DNA of 64,000 bases from assembly GCA_024685005.1 (NCBI GenBank), contig JAIKWF010000025.1, forward strand, positions 1-64,000, written 5' to 3'. Below the pieces are notes generated by a model. The model did no database searches, was not told where the DNA came from, and worked only from the letters and a program-made list of their open reading frames with translations. The translations under genes and the position numbers were made by a program. The stretch is from Lachnospiraceae bacterium (GTDB taxonomy: Bacteria; Bacillota; Clostridia; Lachnospirales; Lachnospiraceae). Below, piece after piece: positions 10,199 through 18,733 of the stretch. Positions within the stretch are counted from its first letter, which is position 1, and every line of letters starts with the position of its first letter.

Positions 10199-11857
10199 GT
10201 GAGTGATTGGTACAAGACAATGGCCTTTTACCAGATCTGGATCCGAAGCTTTGCCGACGGAAACGGAGACGGGATCGGGGATCTGCAGGGTGTATACGAA
10301 AAACTGCCCTATATAAAGGAGCTGGGAGTGGACGGCATTTGGTTTTCCCCCATTTACCCTTCGCCCAATGCAGACTTCGGGTATGATATTTCCGATTACA
10401 AAAATATCCATCCGGACTACGGCACCCTGGAGGAGTTTCAAAAAGTACTGGAAAAAGCCCATGAATTGGGGCTGAAGGTCATTATGGATCTGGTGGTGAA
10501 CCATACTTCCGACGAACATCCCTGGTTTCTGGAAAGCCGGAAGGGAAAGGACAATCCCTACAGTGATTATTATATCTGGCGGGATGAGCCCAATAACTGG
10601 GACTCTCTTTTTGAAGGAAAGGCCTGGGAATATGACCCTGTTCGGGGCCAGTATTATCTCCACCTGTTTGCGAAAAAGCAGCCGGATCTGAACATGGACA
10701 ATCCCGCTGTCCGAAAAGAAGTGGAAGAGATCATGCGCTTCTGGCTGGATCTGGGAGTGGACGGTTTCCGGGAGGATGTGATCAATTTTATCTCCAAAAA
10801 AGAAGGCCTGCCCAACGGCGTTCCTTTCCTGCCTGCCGTAAACGGCATGATTCACTATAAGGACGGCCCCCATATCTACGAGTATAACAGCCAGTTCCGC
10901 AAGGTATGCATGGAATATGATGCCTTCCAGGTGGGAGAAGGCCCCATGACCACCCTGCCATCTGCCCTGAAGTATCTGACAGGAAAAAACAAATGTCTGG
11001 ATATGATGTTTTCCTTTGATCATATGATGGCGGACTGTTTTTACACAGAATACATGCACAGACCTTTTTCCCTGGTGAAATTCAAAAAAGCCATTTCCAA
11101 ATGGCAGTATGGCCTTCAGGGAAAAGCCTGGAATGCCCTGTATCTGGAAAATCACGACCATCCCAGGATCATCAGCCGCTACGGAAGCGAGATCTTCTGG
11201 AAACAGAGCGGCACCATGCTGGCGGCCTGCTATCTGTTTCTGCAGGGAACCCCCTTTATCTATCAGGGGCAGGAGATCGGCATGACCAATATCAGGCTGG
11301 GACGGATCGAACATTACGAAGATATCTCCAGTAAAACCAACTATCACACCTATCATTTGAAGGAGAGTACGGCAAAAAGGCTCCACCGCATTCACTTATC
11401 CAGCAGGGATTCTGCCAGGACCCCCATGCAGTGGGATGATTCGCCCCACGCAGGTTTTACCGTGCCGGAGGCGAAGCCATGGTTTTATGTAAACCGAAAT
11501 TATAAAAAGATTAATGTAAAAGCCCAGGAGCAGGATCAGGACAGTATCCTGAATTTTTATAAAACATGCCTGCGCATGCGAAAGACTTCCAAGACCCTGC
11601 TGTTTGGCAGTTACCGGGAGTATTTCCCCAAAAACAGAGAGCAGTTCATCTACGAAAGACAGTTAGAAGATAAGCACTATCTGATCATCTGCTCCTTTGC
11701 GGGAAGAGCAACCCTTTTAAAATACCCGCCTGTTTTTGAAGGAAGAAAAGCAACCCTTGTGTTATCCAACTATAAACATCGGGAGCAGGTGCAGCTTTTG
11801 CAGGGAGAAAGCTTCTTAAAGCCCTATGAATGCAGAGTTTACCGCCTGAGGTTTTAG
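10199..11857 (+). CDS. GH13 alpha-glucosidase / oligo-1,6-glucosidase family protein
   Basis: GTG start with upstream GGGAG; motifs YQIWIRSFADGNGDGIGDLQGV, VDGIWFSPIYPSPNADFGYDISDY, DLVVNHTSDEHPWF, GVDGFREDVI, ENHDHPRIISRYG. Confidence 0.93.
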   Translation: MSDWYKTMAFYQIWIRSFADGNGDGIGDLQGVYEKLPYIKELGVDGIWFSPIYPSPNADFGYDISDYKNIHPDYGTLEEFQKVLEKAHELGLKVIMDLVVNHTSDEHPWFLESRKGKDNPYSDYYIWRDEPNNWDSLFEGKAWEYDPVRGQYYLHLFAKKQPDLNMDNPAVRKEVEEIMRFWLDLGVDGFREDVINFISKKEGLPNGVPFLPAVNGMIHYKDGPHIYEYNSQFRKVCMEYDAFQVGEGPMTTLPSALKYLTGKNKCLDMMFSFDHMMADCFYTEYMHRPFSLVKFKKAISKWQYGLQGKAWNALYLENHDHPRIISRYGSEIFWKQSGTMLAACYLFLQGTPFIYQGQEIGMTNIRLGRIEHYEDISSKTNYHTYHLKESTAKRLHRIHLSSRDSARTPMQWDDSPHAGFTVPEAKPWFYVNRNYKKINVKAQEQDQDSILNFYKTCLRMRKTSKTLLFGSYREYFPKNREQFIYERQLEDKHYLIICSFAGRATLLKYPPVFEGRKATLVLSNYKHREQVQLLQGESFLKPYECRVYRLRF

Positions 11858-11868
11858 TGTGATCACAC
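11857..11868. repeat. 12-bp perfect palindrome GTGTGATCACAC overlapping the GH13 stop codon
   Basis: Direct reading; lies upstream of the ABC ATPase gene. Confidence 0.5.
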
Positions 11869-11906
11869 CAATGTAATGGTTTCAGACACATAACAGAGAG
11901 GACGCC

Positions 11907-12596
11907 ATGAAGATTGAGGTAACGGATAATACCGCATATGAAACAGAGGATATCATAACCGCCAAAGATCTGGTAAAATCCTACCGTCTGGGAGACGGAT
12001 CAGATCTGACGGTGCTGGATCATATGAACCTGTCCCTGCCCAAGGGCAAGCTGATCATGATCATGGGACGATCCGGTTCGGGAAAAACCACCCTGATCAA
12101 CGTGCTCAGTAGCCTGGATACCTTTAACAGCGGCTCGGTGTCCCTTATGGGACATGAGTATTCTCAAATGAGTGACCGGGACAAAGAGCTTTTGCGCCGG
12201 TATCAGATGGGCTTTGTGTTCCAGTCTGTTGCCCTGATCCCGGCCATGACAGCCTGTGAGAATATTGATTTCGGACTGCGAACCGCCGGGGTCAAAGAAG
12301 GACGAAAAGAGCGGATCGCAGAGGTGCTTGAAAGCGTTGGACTGGCCGAACGGGGGAATCATTACCCCGTAGAGCTTTCCGGCGGAGAGCGGCAAAGGAT
12401 CGCCATCGCAAGAGCCATGGCCCACAGACCCAGGGTGATCTTTGCAGATGAGCCCACCGGGGCGCTTGATACGGAATCCGGCTTTCATATAGCGGATCTT
12501 TTTTTGGAACTTGCGAAAAAAGAGCAGATCACCATCGTCATGACAACCCATGATGTGCGGATCTCGGAAATGGCAGATGAAGTGATCAGACTTTAA
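11907..12596 (+). CDS. ABC transporter ATP-binding protein (MacB/LolD type)
   Basis: Walker A GRSGSGKTT, signature LSGGERQRIAIARAMA, Walker B VIFADEPTGALD, H-loop TTHD. Confidence 0.95.
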   Translation: MKIEVTDNTAYETEDIITAKDLVKSYRLGDGSDLTVLDHMNLSLPKGKLIMIMGRSGSGKTTLINVLSSLDTFNSGSVSLMGHEYSQMSDRDKELLRRYQMGFVFQSVALIPAMTACENIDFGLRTAGVKEGRKERIAEVLESVGLAERGNHYPVELSGGERQRIAIARAMAHRPRVIFADEPTGALDTESGFHIADLFLELAKKEQITIVMTTHDVRISEMADEVIRL

Positions 12597-12625
12597 AGTG
12601 ATATGAGCCGGCAGGCAGCCGGAGG

Positions 12626-13636
12626 ATGAATATGCAGGAAGCGGATAACAAAACGGAAAACAGCATAGAAGAGGCGGGCGCAAACCAGCAGGAGAGCCGG
12701 ACCTATATCAGATGTGAGGGGCTTGTCCGTATCTACAAATCAGAGGGCGTGGAAGTGATGGCCCTTCAGGGTCTGGATCTTCGTATCGATCAGGGAGAAC
12801 TGGTGGCCATCATCGGTAAATCCGGCAGCGGCAAATCCACTCTTCTGAATCTTTTGGGAGGACTGGACAAACCCAGTGCCGGCGCGGTTTATTTCCATGA
12901 TGATAATCTGGCAGAGATGAACGAAAGACAGCTGGCAGCTTATCGAAACAAGCACATCGGCTTTGTCTGGCAGAAGATCTCGGATAACCTTCTGTTTTAT
13001 CTGACAGCGGCGGAAAACGTAGAGCTTCCCCTGCTGTATACGAAAATGAGCAGAAAAGAAAAAAGAGAGCGGGCCATCAGCATGCTGGCGGCAGTAGGTC
13101 TGGAGCACAAGGCAGACGCCTATCCCGAGCAGCTCTCCGGCGGCGAGCAGCAGCGTGTGGCCATTGCCACGGCCCTGATCAATGAGCCGGAGCTTCTTTT
13201 GATGGATGAGCCTACGGGCGCTGTGGATAAAAAAACATCCCACCTGCTGCAGGATCTGTTCAAAAAACTGAACCGGGAACTGGGGATCACGGTGGTCATC
13301 GTAACCCATGATATTTCCCTGGCGGACCGGGTAGACAGAGTGGTGATGATCTCCGACGGAAAGATCAGTTCCGAGCGGATCTTAAAAGAAGCGGAGTCAG
13401 CAGATGCAAACAATCTGTCAGAGGCTGCGCAGGATACGGCTGAGGGCAGCGTGCAGGAAGGCAATGTGGAAAGCGCCGTGGCAGGAGAGATCCTTACCCA
13501 TGAAGAGTTTTCCATCCTTGACCGGGCGGGCCGTGTGGCATTGTCGGCTGAGATGCGAAAAGCAGCAGGTATCACCACAGACAGAGTAAAGATCGATATC
13601 GAAGACGGCAGGATCGTTATCACTGCCCCGGATTGA
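12626..13636 (+). CDS. ABC transporter ATP-binding protein with C-terminal AbrB/MazE-like domain
   Basis: Walker A GKSGSGKST, LSGGEQQRVAIATAL, LLLMDEPTGAVD; C-terminal LDRAGRVALSAEMRKAAGITTDRVKIDIEDGRIVITAPD resembles a SpoVT/AbrB-type swapped-hairpin motif. Confidence 0.92.
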   Translation: MNMQEADNKTENSIEEAGANQQESRTYIRCEGLVRIYKSEGVEVMALQGLDLRIDQGELVAIIGKSGSGKSTLLNLLGGLDKPSAGAVYFHDDNLAEMNERQLAAYRNKHIGFVWQKISDNLLFYLTAAENVELPLLYTKMSRKEKRERAISMLAAVGLEHKADAYPEQLSGGEQQRVAIATALINEPELLLMDEPTGAVDKKTSHLLQDLFKKLNRELGITVVIVTHDISLADRVDRVVMISDGKISSERILKEAESADANNLSEAAQDTAEGSVQEGNVESAVAGEILTHEEFSILDRAGRVALSAEMRKAAGITTDRVKIDIEDGRIVITAPD

Positions 13637-13659
13637 ACTGAAAAAACAGGAGAGGCAAT

Positions 13660-14832
13660 TTGGATGCGGTTATAAAAAGAAGGATCATAAAGGACGTCAC
13701 AGTGCTCTGGATAGCATTGATTGCATTGGCCATCGTAGTCTGGGTGCCAATCGTTTATTTTGCGTCGGCTGATAACATCTTCAGCGTTCTTTTGCCTGCC
13801 AAAAAGATCACCGCAGGGGAGGATCTGTCAGGCTATGAAGGGAAAAAAGTCAGCTGCAGGATTCACTGCGTCGGAGGCTATGTGGTGCAGTATTACAGTA
13901 ACTCAGACCCTTACCGGTCCATCTATGCCTGCGGCTACATGGCATTGGATGATCAGCTGAAAAACCCCTTCTGTGTCTTCGTGCCCACAAGATTGGAAGG
14001 CAGGATGGAAACCCTGCTTAATAAAACCTGGGACAGACGCAACGGTATTACAGATGCGAATACGGATGAGAATTTTTATGTGGAGGTAAATGGGGTTGTA
14101 AGGAAGCTGAATTCCGATGAACGGCAATATTTCGTGGAAGCAGTCCAGTATTTTTACGAAAACAATAAGCCCCGCTACGGCGATGTATATTACATTGATG
14201 GCGGCAACGTGATGGGAAAGCATCAGGGAGATACGAAGCTGCTATTGTTAGAGCTGTGCTTTATCTTTTTCTATGTGGCAATGGCGGTCATTCTTGCGGT
14301 GTACACCGTAAAAGCCTTTCAATATCCGAAAGTGATCGAGGAATTCCTTTTGCAAAGCAGAATGAGCAAAAGCCAGCTGGAAACCGCATTTCAATCCGCA
14401 GAGGAAGTGTATAAGGGAATCTGGATCAGCCCGGAGATCACCGTTTTTTTTGAGATCAGGGGCTTTGGGATCGTGCGAAACAGGGATCTGGTCTGGGCAT
14501 ATGTCATAATGGAAAGAGGCTATAAAGGCAGTCGGAAATACTATTTGGAACTGTATGATAAGAACAAGAATCGATGCGGCCATATCGGGGTGAATCATAA
14601 ATATCAACCGGTCCTGGATTATTATGAGAAGTATTGTACTCATATTGTGATCGGTCTGGATGAGGAAAAGCAAAGACTGTTTGATTTTGCTTTTGACAAG
14701 TTCCTCCGGCTGCGGTATTACTGGAATATGGATCTGAGGGAGGAGGAGTTTTCCCGGGGATTCGGAGCAGGCTATAACAGCGATCTGAGCGGTTATCAGA
14801 ATCTGATATTCGAAGAAGATAATTTTAAATGA
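13660..14832 (+). CDS. Membrane protein of unknown function (N-terminal TM, second TM mid-protein)
   Basis: TTG start 8-9 nt after CAGGAGAGG; hydrophobic segments VLWIALIALAIVVWVPIVYFA and LLLLELCFIFFYVAMAVILAVYTV. Confidence 0.75.
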   Translation: MDAVIKRRIIKDVTVLWIALIALAIVVWVPIVYFASADNIFSVLLPAKKITAGEDLSGYEGKKVSCRIHCVGGYVVQYYSNSDPYRSIYACGYMALDDQLKNPFCVFVPTRLEGRMETLLNKTWDRRNGITDANTDENFYVEVNGVVRKLNSDERQYFVEAVQYFYENNKPRYGDVYYIDGGNVMGKHQGDTKLLLLELCFIFFYVAMAVILAVYTVKAFQYPKVIEEFLLQSRMSKSQLETAFQSAEEVYKGIWISPEITVFFEIRGFGIVRNRDLVWAYVIMERGYKGSRKYYLELYDKNKNRCGHIGVNHKYQPVLDYYEKYCTHIVIGLDEEKQRLFDFAFDKFLRLRYYWNMDLREEEFSRGFGAGYNSDLSGYQNLIFEEDNFK

Positions 14833-14844
14833 TTCAGACAAACA

Positions 14845-14872
14845 AAAAACCCTCGTAAATACGAGGGTTTTT
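14845..14872. terminator. Bidirectional intrinsic terminator (AAAAACCCTCGTA-AA-TACGAGGGTTTTT)
   Basis: Perfect GC-containing stem with flanking A and T tracts; sits between the convergent 13660-14832 CDS and the minus-strand tRNA. Confidence 0.9.
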
Positions 14873-14874
14873 AG

Positions 14875-14946
14875 CAGCCAGTAGGGGAATCGAACCCCTG
14901 TTTCCGCCGTGAGAGGGCGGCGTCTTAGCCGCTTGACCAACTGGCC
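14875..14946 (-). tRNA. tRNA-Glu (anticodon CUC)
   Basis: Reverse complement GGCCAGTTGGTCAAGCGGCTAAGACGCCGCCCTCTCACGGCGGAAACAGGGGTTCGATTCCCCTACTGGCTG: cloverleaf arms pair, TTCGATT T-loop, anticodon CTC; CCA is not encoded. Confidence 0.95.
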
Positions 14947-15042
14947 ACAAGTTGCTTTCGTGAAGCGACCTTTGTTATCTTATAACAGGTTGTGGGAAAA
15001 AGCAAGCTTTTTTTAGAAAAATTTTTGAGAAAGAGGTAACAC

Positions 15043-15385
15043 ATGTTAGTAAGAAAGCAAAACGGATTTGATGACTTTGTCTGCATCGCCGATAAGTGCC
15101 CTAAAAGCTGCTGTATCGGCTGGCAGATCGTCATTGATGATAAGAGGCTTCAAAAGTACAAATATATCCCTGCTGTATACGTATTTTTGCGGAAGCGTCT
15201 ACGACGGACAGCTTTATGCCAGGTGCATGATCGCCCTGTGGAGCGTCCGCTGGATCATGCTGATCTTTGCGGCAACAGACCTGCCCATAGACAAGGTGAT
15301 CTATCTGTATGCAAGGGAGATTGAGCACTCCGATGAAAATATCAACGCACTCATCGCGTTTTTCGAAGGGGAAATCCCGGAGTAA
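15043..15385 (+). pseudogene. Internally deleted, frameshifted FliB-like (flagellin lysine-N-methylase / YkgJ-type) remnant
   Basis: Frame 1 N-terminus MLVRKQNGFDDFVCIADKCPKSCCIGWQIVIDDKRLQKYK matches the FliB Cys motif; frame 2 then carries a C-terminus-like SVYDGQLYARCMIALWSVRWIM...YLYAREIEHSDENINAL. The middle of the protein is absent. Confidence 0.75.
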
Positions 15386-15518
15386 ACCACGGAAAGACCC
15401 CGGGGATCTGCGGTGAAAATATGAAGGATTACCGTGAAATATCATCGCATATTTTGTCGTATTTATGGTATACTTATAAGTGTATGTATGACGCAGCTTT
15501 GAGGAGGAGAGGAAAGCT

Positions 15519-17798
15519 TTGAAGATCAAAAGAGCATTATTGGCAACGCTTACTGCATGTTGCCTTTTACTGATACCGCAAACAGGCGGAAGTTATTTGT
15601 GCATGGCCGCAGAAGAGGGCGGCGAAAGCAAGGTGGAAAAGATCACGATCCGGCCCGGCCCCGATGATGTCAATGTGATCCCCGATAAATACAATACCGG
15701 ATGTAAGGGTACGCTTACTAAATTTGCCGGAACCCAGGGGAAAGAGGAGGTTCATGCAGCAGGCCCGGAGGGGGAAGTGAGCATTTTCCTGAAAAAAAGC
15801 AGTGCCGCGGATACCTATAATATCGACTTTAACGACAACGGTCATTTACCGGAGGAGGTTTTGGTAAAGGATATGGATTTCTCCGCCTTTACCATCAATA
15901 TGCTGCGGGATTCTTTGTCGGACCATTCCGTTACCATCCGGTTTGAGAATTGCAGATTCGGTCGGGTTTCCAAGGATAACTTTGACAGTAAGGTCCTCTT
16001 TTTGTTCGATCACTGCACCATCCGCCGGTTTATCGGCAGTAATGCCATTTTAAACAGGTGTGCCATGGGGGGCAGCAATGAAGATCCTCTGGTACCTTTT
16101 CGCAATGTGGAAGTCGCAGGCTGCTATTTTTCCGATCTGAACTATCCGGATACGGATAAGGTGACCCATATCGACGGCACTCAGATCTATGGCTATCGCT
16201 ATACGGATAGGACCACCGGAGAGGTGAAGGAAGTGGATGTGCAGGATGTGTCCTATGAAAACTGCCGGTTTGAGGTCCCCAACTTCCAGTATAACTTCGA
16301 GAACAAAGCCACGGTCAATTCCTGCATCATGATCCAGTTAGAGTATGCAGACGCTTACAATATCAAAATAAAGGACTGTATCGTAAACGGCGGAGGATAT
16401 ACCATTTTTGCCAGAAGTAAAAAAGGAGACCGGAAGCTAGAGGGCGTCTCCCTGGAGAATGTCAGGGTCGGCGATGCCAAATATTTCGGCGCCATCTATC
16501 CCACCATCGATAAAAAAGTAAGATTCTCCAATCTTTGCGGAACCGACAGCCTCTACATCGGAACGGTGGAAAAGCTGGAAGGTAAAACAACTTTTTCCGT
16601 TACCAACGATACGCGAAAGATCAGGAAGCTGAGAATCCTGACAGATAAGGATACCTATGACTTTGCCATTCCCGCAGGTGCCACCAGAGAGAGTCTGGAT
16701 AAAAAGCATTTTACAAGCTTTTCCCAGCTGCCCGCCGACCGGATCTATACCATCCCGGAGGCCTGCGAGTATGCCATCTGTCTGGATGTGACGGATTCGA
16801 ATAATGTAAAGCAGATCCGCTTTGTAAATTACACTGACGGTGAAGTGGTTGTGGATAAAAGCCAGCTTGGCAATATAGATCCGGATGTGCCCCTTGCGTC
16901 GGGAACCTGCAAGGAAGGGCTGACCTATACCATCAGCAAAGACTATACCCTGACCGTTTCCGGCAACGGCATCATGGAGGATTTCCATTCCGGCAAGCTT
17001 CCCCTCTGGGACGGCTATAAGGATTATGTGAAAAAGGTTGTGGTTGAGGACGGCGTTCAGGGCCTTGGCAATATGGCATTCAGGAACTTTTTCGCACTGG
17101 AGGAAGTTGTGCTGCCGGATTCCTTAAAGCGCATCGGTGCAAGGTGCTTTGCCAACTGCAATACCCTTTCTGTGATCGATATCCCGGAAGGCACCAAGGT
17201 GGAAAAAAATGCCTTTGTAGGCGTGGCAAAGATCATTGTGGAAGATCAGGAAACATCCGACGAAGAAGATGAAGAACTGAAAAAATATCAGGAGCAAAAC
17301 AAAGATCCGGATGAAGACACCCCGGATCCCGCCGGCCCCGGAAAAGATGAAAAGCAAGACAGTAAGCCGGAGGTAACTAAGGGAGAGCCCGGACAAACAC
17401 CGGCAGACCCTTCTGCAGACCATCAAAACAAATCTGTAAAAAAGGGTGATAAGATCACAGACGAAAAGACCGGATTTGTGTATCAGGTGACGAAGGAAGG
17501 TAAGACGCCGACCCTTTCCCTGATCAGGTGCCCGAAAAAGAAAAAGTCGCTGAAAATCAAGAGCAAAATCACCATTGACGGGCAAAAGTATAAAGTGACA
17601 AGCATTGGTAAAAAAGCCTTCAGAAACAATAAGAAGGTGCAAAAGATCACTTTGGAAAAGGGCATCACAAAGGCCGGCAAGGGAGCCTTTAAAGGCTGTA
17701 AGAATTTAAAAAAGGTGATCGCAAAAGACAAGAAGCTGACAAGGAAAAAGCTTTGGTCGGCGGGACTGAAAAAGAGCGTCACTGTATCGAAAAAGTAG
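15519..17798 (+). CDS. Secreted beta-helix plus BspA-type leucine-rich-repeat surface protein with basic C-terminus
   Basis: TTG start after AGGAGGAGAGG; signal peptide MKIKRALLATLTACCLLLIPQTGGSYLCMAA; repeated ENCRF/DHCTI/NRCAM beta-helix rungs; C-terminal IGKKAFRNNKKVQKITLEKGITKAGKGAFKGCKNLKKV. Confidence 0.82.
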   Translation: MKIKRALLATLTACCLLLIPQTGGSYLCMAAEEGGESKVEKITIRPGPDDVNVIPDKYNTGCKGTLTKFAGTQGKEEVHAAGPEGEVSIFLKKSSAADTYNIDFNDNGHLPEEVLVKDMDFSAFTINMLRDSLSDHSVTIRFENCRFGRVSKDNFDSKVLFLFDHCTIRRFIGSNAILNRCAMGGSNEDPLVPFRNVEVAGCYFSDLNYPDTDKVTHIDGTQIYGYRYTDRTTGEVKEVDVQDVSYENCRFEVPNFQYNFENKATVNSCIMIQLEYADAYNIKIKDCIVNGGGYTIFARSKKGDRKLEGVSLENVRVGDAKYFGAIYPTIDKKVRFSNLCGTDSLYIGTVEKLEGKTTFSVTNDTRKIRKLRILTDKDTYDFAIPAGATRESLDKKHFTSFSQLPADRIYTIPEACEYAICLDVTDSNNVKQIRFVNYTDGEVVVDKSQLGNIDPDVPLASGTCKEGLTYTISKDYTLTVSGNGIMEDFHSGKLPLWDGYKDYVKKVVVEDGVQGLGNMAFRNFFALEEVVLPDSLKRIGARCFANCNTLSVIDIPEGTKVEKNAFVGVAKIIVEDQETSDEEDEELKKYQEQNKDPDEDTPDPAGPGKDEKQDSKPEVTKGEPGQTPADPSADHQNKSVKKGDKITDEKTGFVYQVTKEGKTPTLSLIRCPKKKKSLKIKSKITIDGQKYKVTSIGKKAFRNNKKVQKITLEKGITKAGKGAFKGCKNLKKVIAKDKKLTRKKLWSAGLKKSVTVSKK

Positions 17799-17822
17799 TG
17801 AATGAAGGAGTAAAAACAGAAC

Positions 17823-18701
17823 ATGAAAGTAATCAGTAAACAGCATTATTCAGAGGAAAGACCGCTGTTTCGGGAAAAGGGACTTCGGTTGGAAGGCTGC
17901 ACCTTCGATCAGGGGGAATCCCCTTTGAAAGAAGCCTGCAGCATTACCATGGAAGGGGGGGCATTTCAATGGAAATACCCCCTTTGGTATGCAAAAAACA
18001 TTCAGGTGAAGGGAACGTATTTTGCAGAAAATGCAAGAGCGGGGATCTGGTACACGGATCAGATCGAGCTGTCGGATCTGATCATCGATGCGCCCAAAAC
18101 CTTCCGCCGCTGCAACGGGATCCGGCTGAACAATATTAAGATGCCAAATGCCGCAGAGACTCTCTGGTATAACAGAGATGTAGAACTTGAAAATGTGGAA
18201 GCTACAGGGGATTATTTTGCCATGGGTACGGAAAACATCCGGGTGAAGAATCTTTTGCTGAACGGAAATTACAGCTTTGACGGCTGCAAAAATGTGGAGA
18301 TCACGGATTCAAAGCTTTTGTCCAAGGACTGTGTCTGGAACTGCGAAAATGTTCTGATCAAAAACTCCTATATTGAAGGGGAGTATCTGGGGTGGAATTC
18401 CAAAAACGTAACACTGCAGGACTGCACCATAAAGAGTCTGCAGGGAATGTGTTATGTGGAGAATCTCAAAGTGATCAACTGCCGGCTGGAAGGCACCAGC
18501 CTTGCCTTTGAATTTGCAACGGTTCAGGCGCAGATCACAGACTCTGTCGACAGCGTGATGAACCCCATAGCCGGAACCATTACGGCGCCTTTGATCAAAA
18601 AGCTGATTATGGACCCTGCCCAGGTGGATCCGGCAAAGACCACGATCAACGCGGAGGTTGCGGAAAGGCTTGATCGATTTGACGGGATCATACCGGATTA
18701 G
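17823..18701 (+). CDS. DUF3737 family protein (right-handed beta-helix)
   Basis: Sequence KVISKQHYSEERPLFREKGLRLEGCTFDQGESPLKEA...WKYPLWYAKNIQVKGTYF...ARAGIWYTDQI is characteristic of DUF3737. Confidence 0.85.
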   Translation: MKVISKQHYSEERPLFREKGLRLEGCTFDQGESPLKEACSITMEGGAFQWKYPLWYAKNIQVKGTYFAENARAGIWYTDQIELSDLIIDAPKTFRRCNGIRLNNIKMPNAAETLWYNRDVELENVEATGDYFAMGTENIRVKNLLLNGNYSFDGCKNVEITDSKLLSKDCVWNCENVLIKNSYIEGEYLGWNSKNVTLQDCTIKSLQGMCYVENLKVINCRLEGTSLAFEFATVQAQITDSVDSVMNPIAGTITAPLIKKLIMDPAQVDPAKTTINAEVAERLDRFDGIIPD

Positions 18702-18733
18702 ATTGTTTGAAATAATAAAACCGGGAGGGAAAT

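Noticed and set aside
10157-11395. 412-aa minus-strand ORF opposite the GH13 gene
   Set aside because: Plus strand carries unambiguous GH13 motifs; antisense translation is unstructured shadow sequence.
11857-11868. GTGTGATCACAC as a CRP-binding site
   Set aside because: Lacks the N6 spacing of TGTGA-N6-TCACA and no supporting regulator; kept only as a palindrome.
14875-14946. tRNA-Glu as an integration site for a mobile element
   Set aside because: Neighbouring genes show no integrase and I found no direct repeat of the tRNA 3' end in the window; the adjacent fliB remnant is better explained by deletion.
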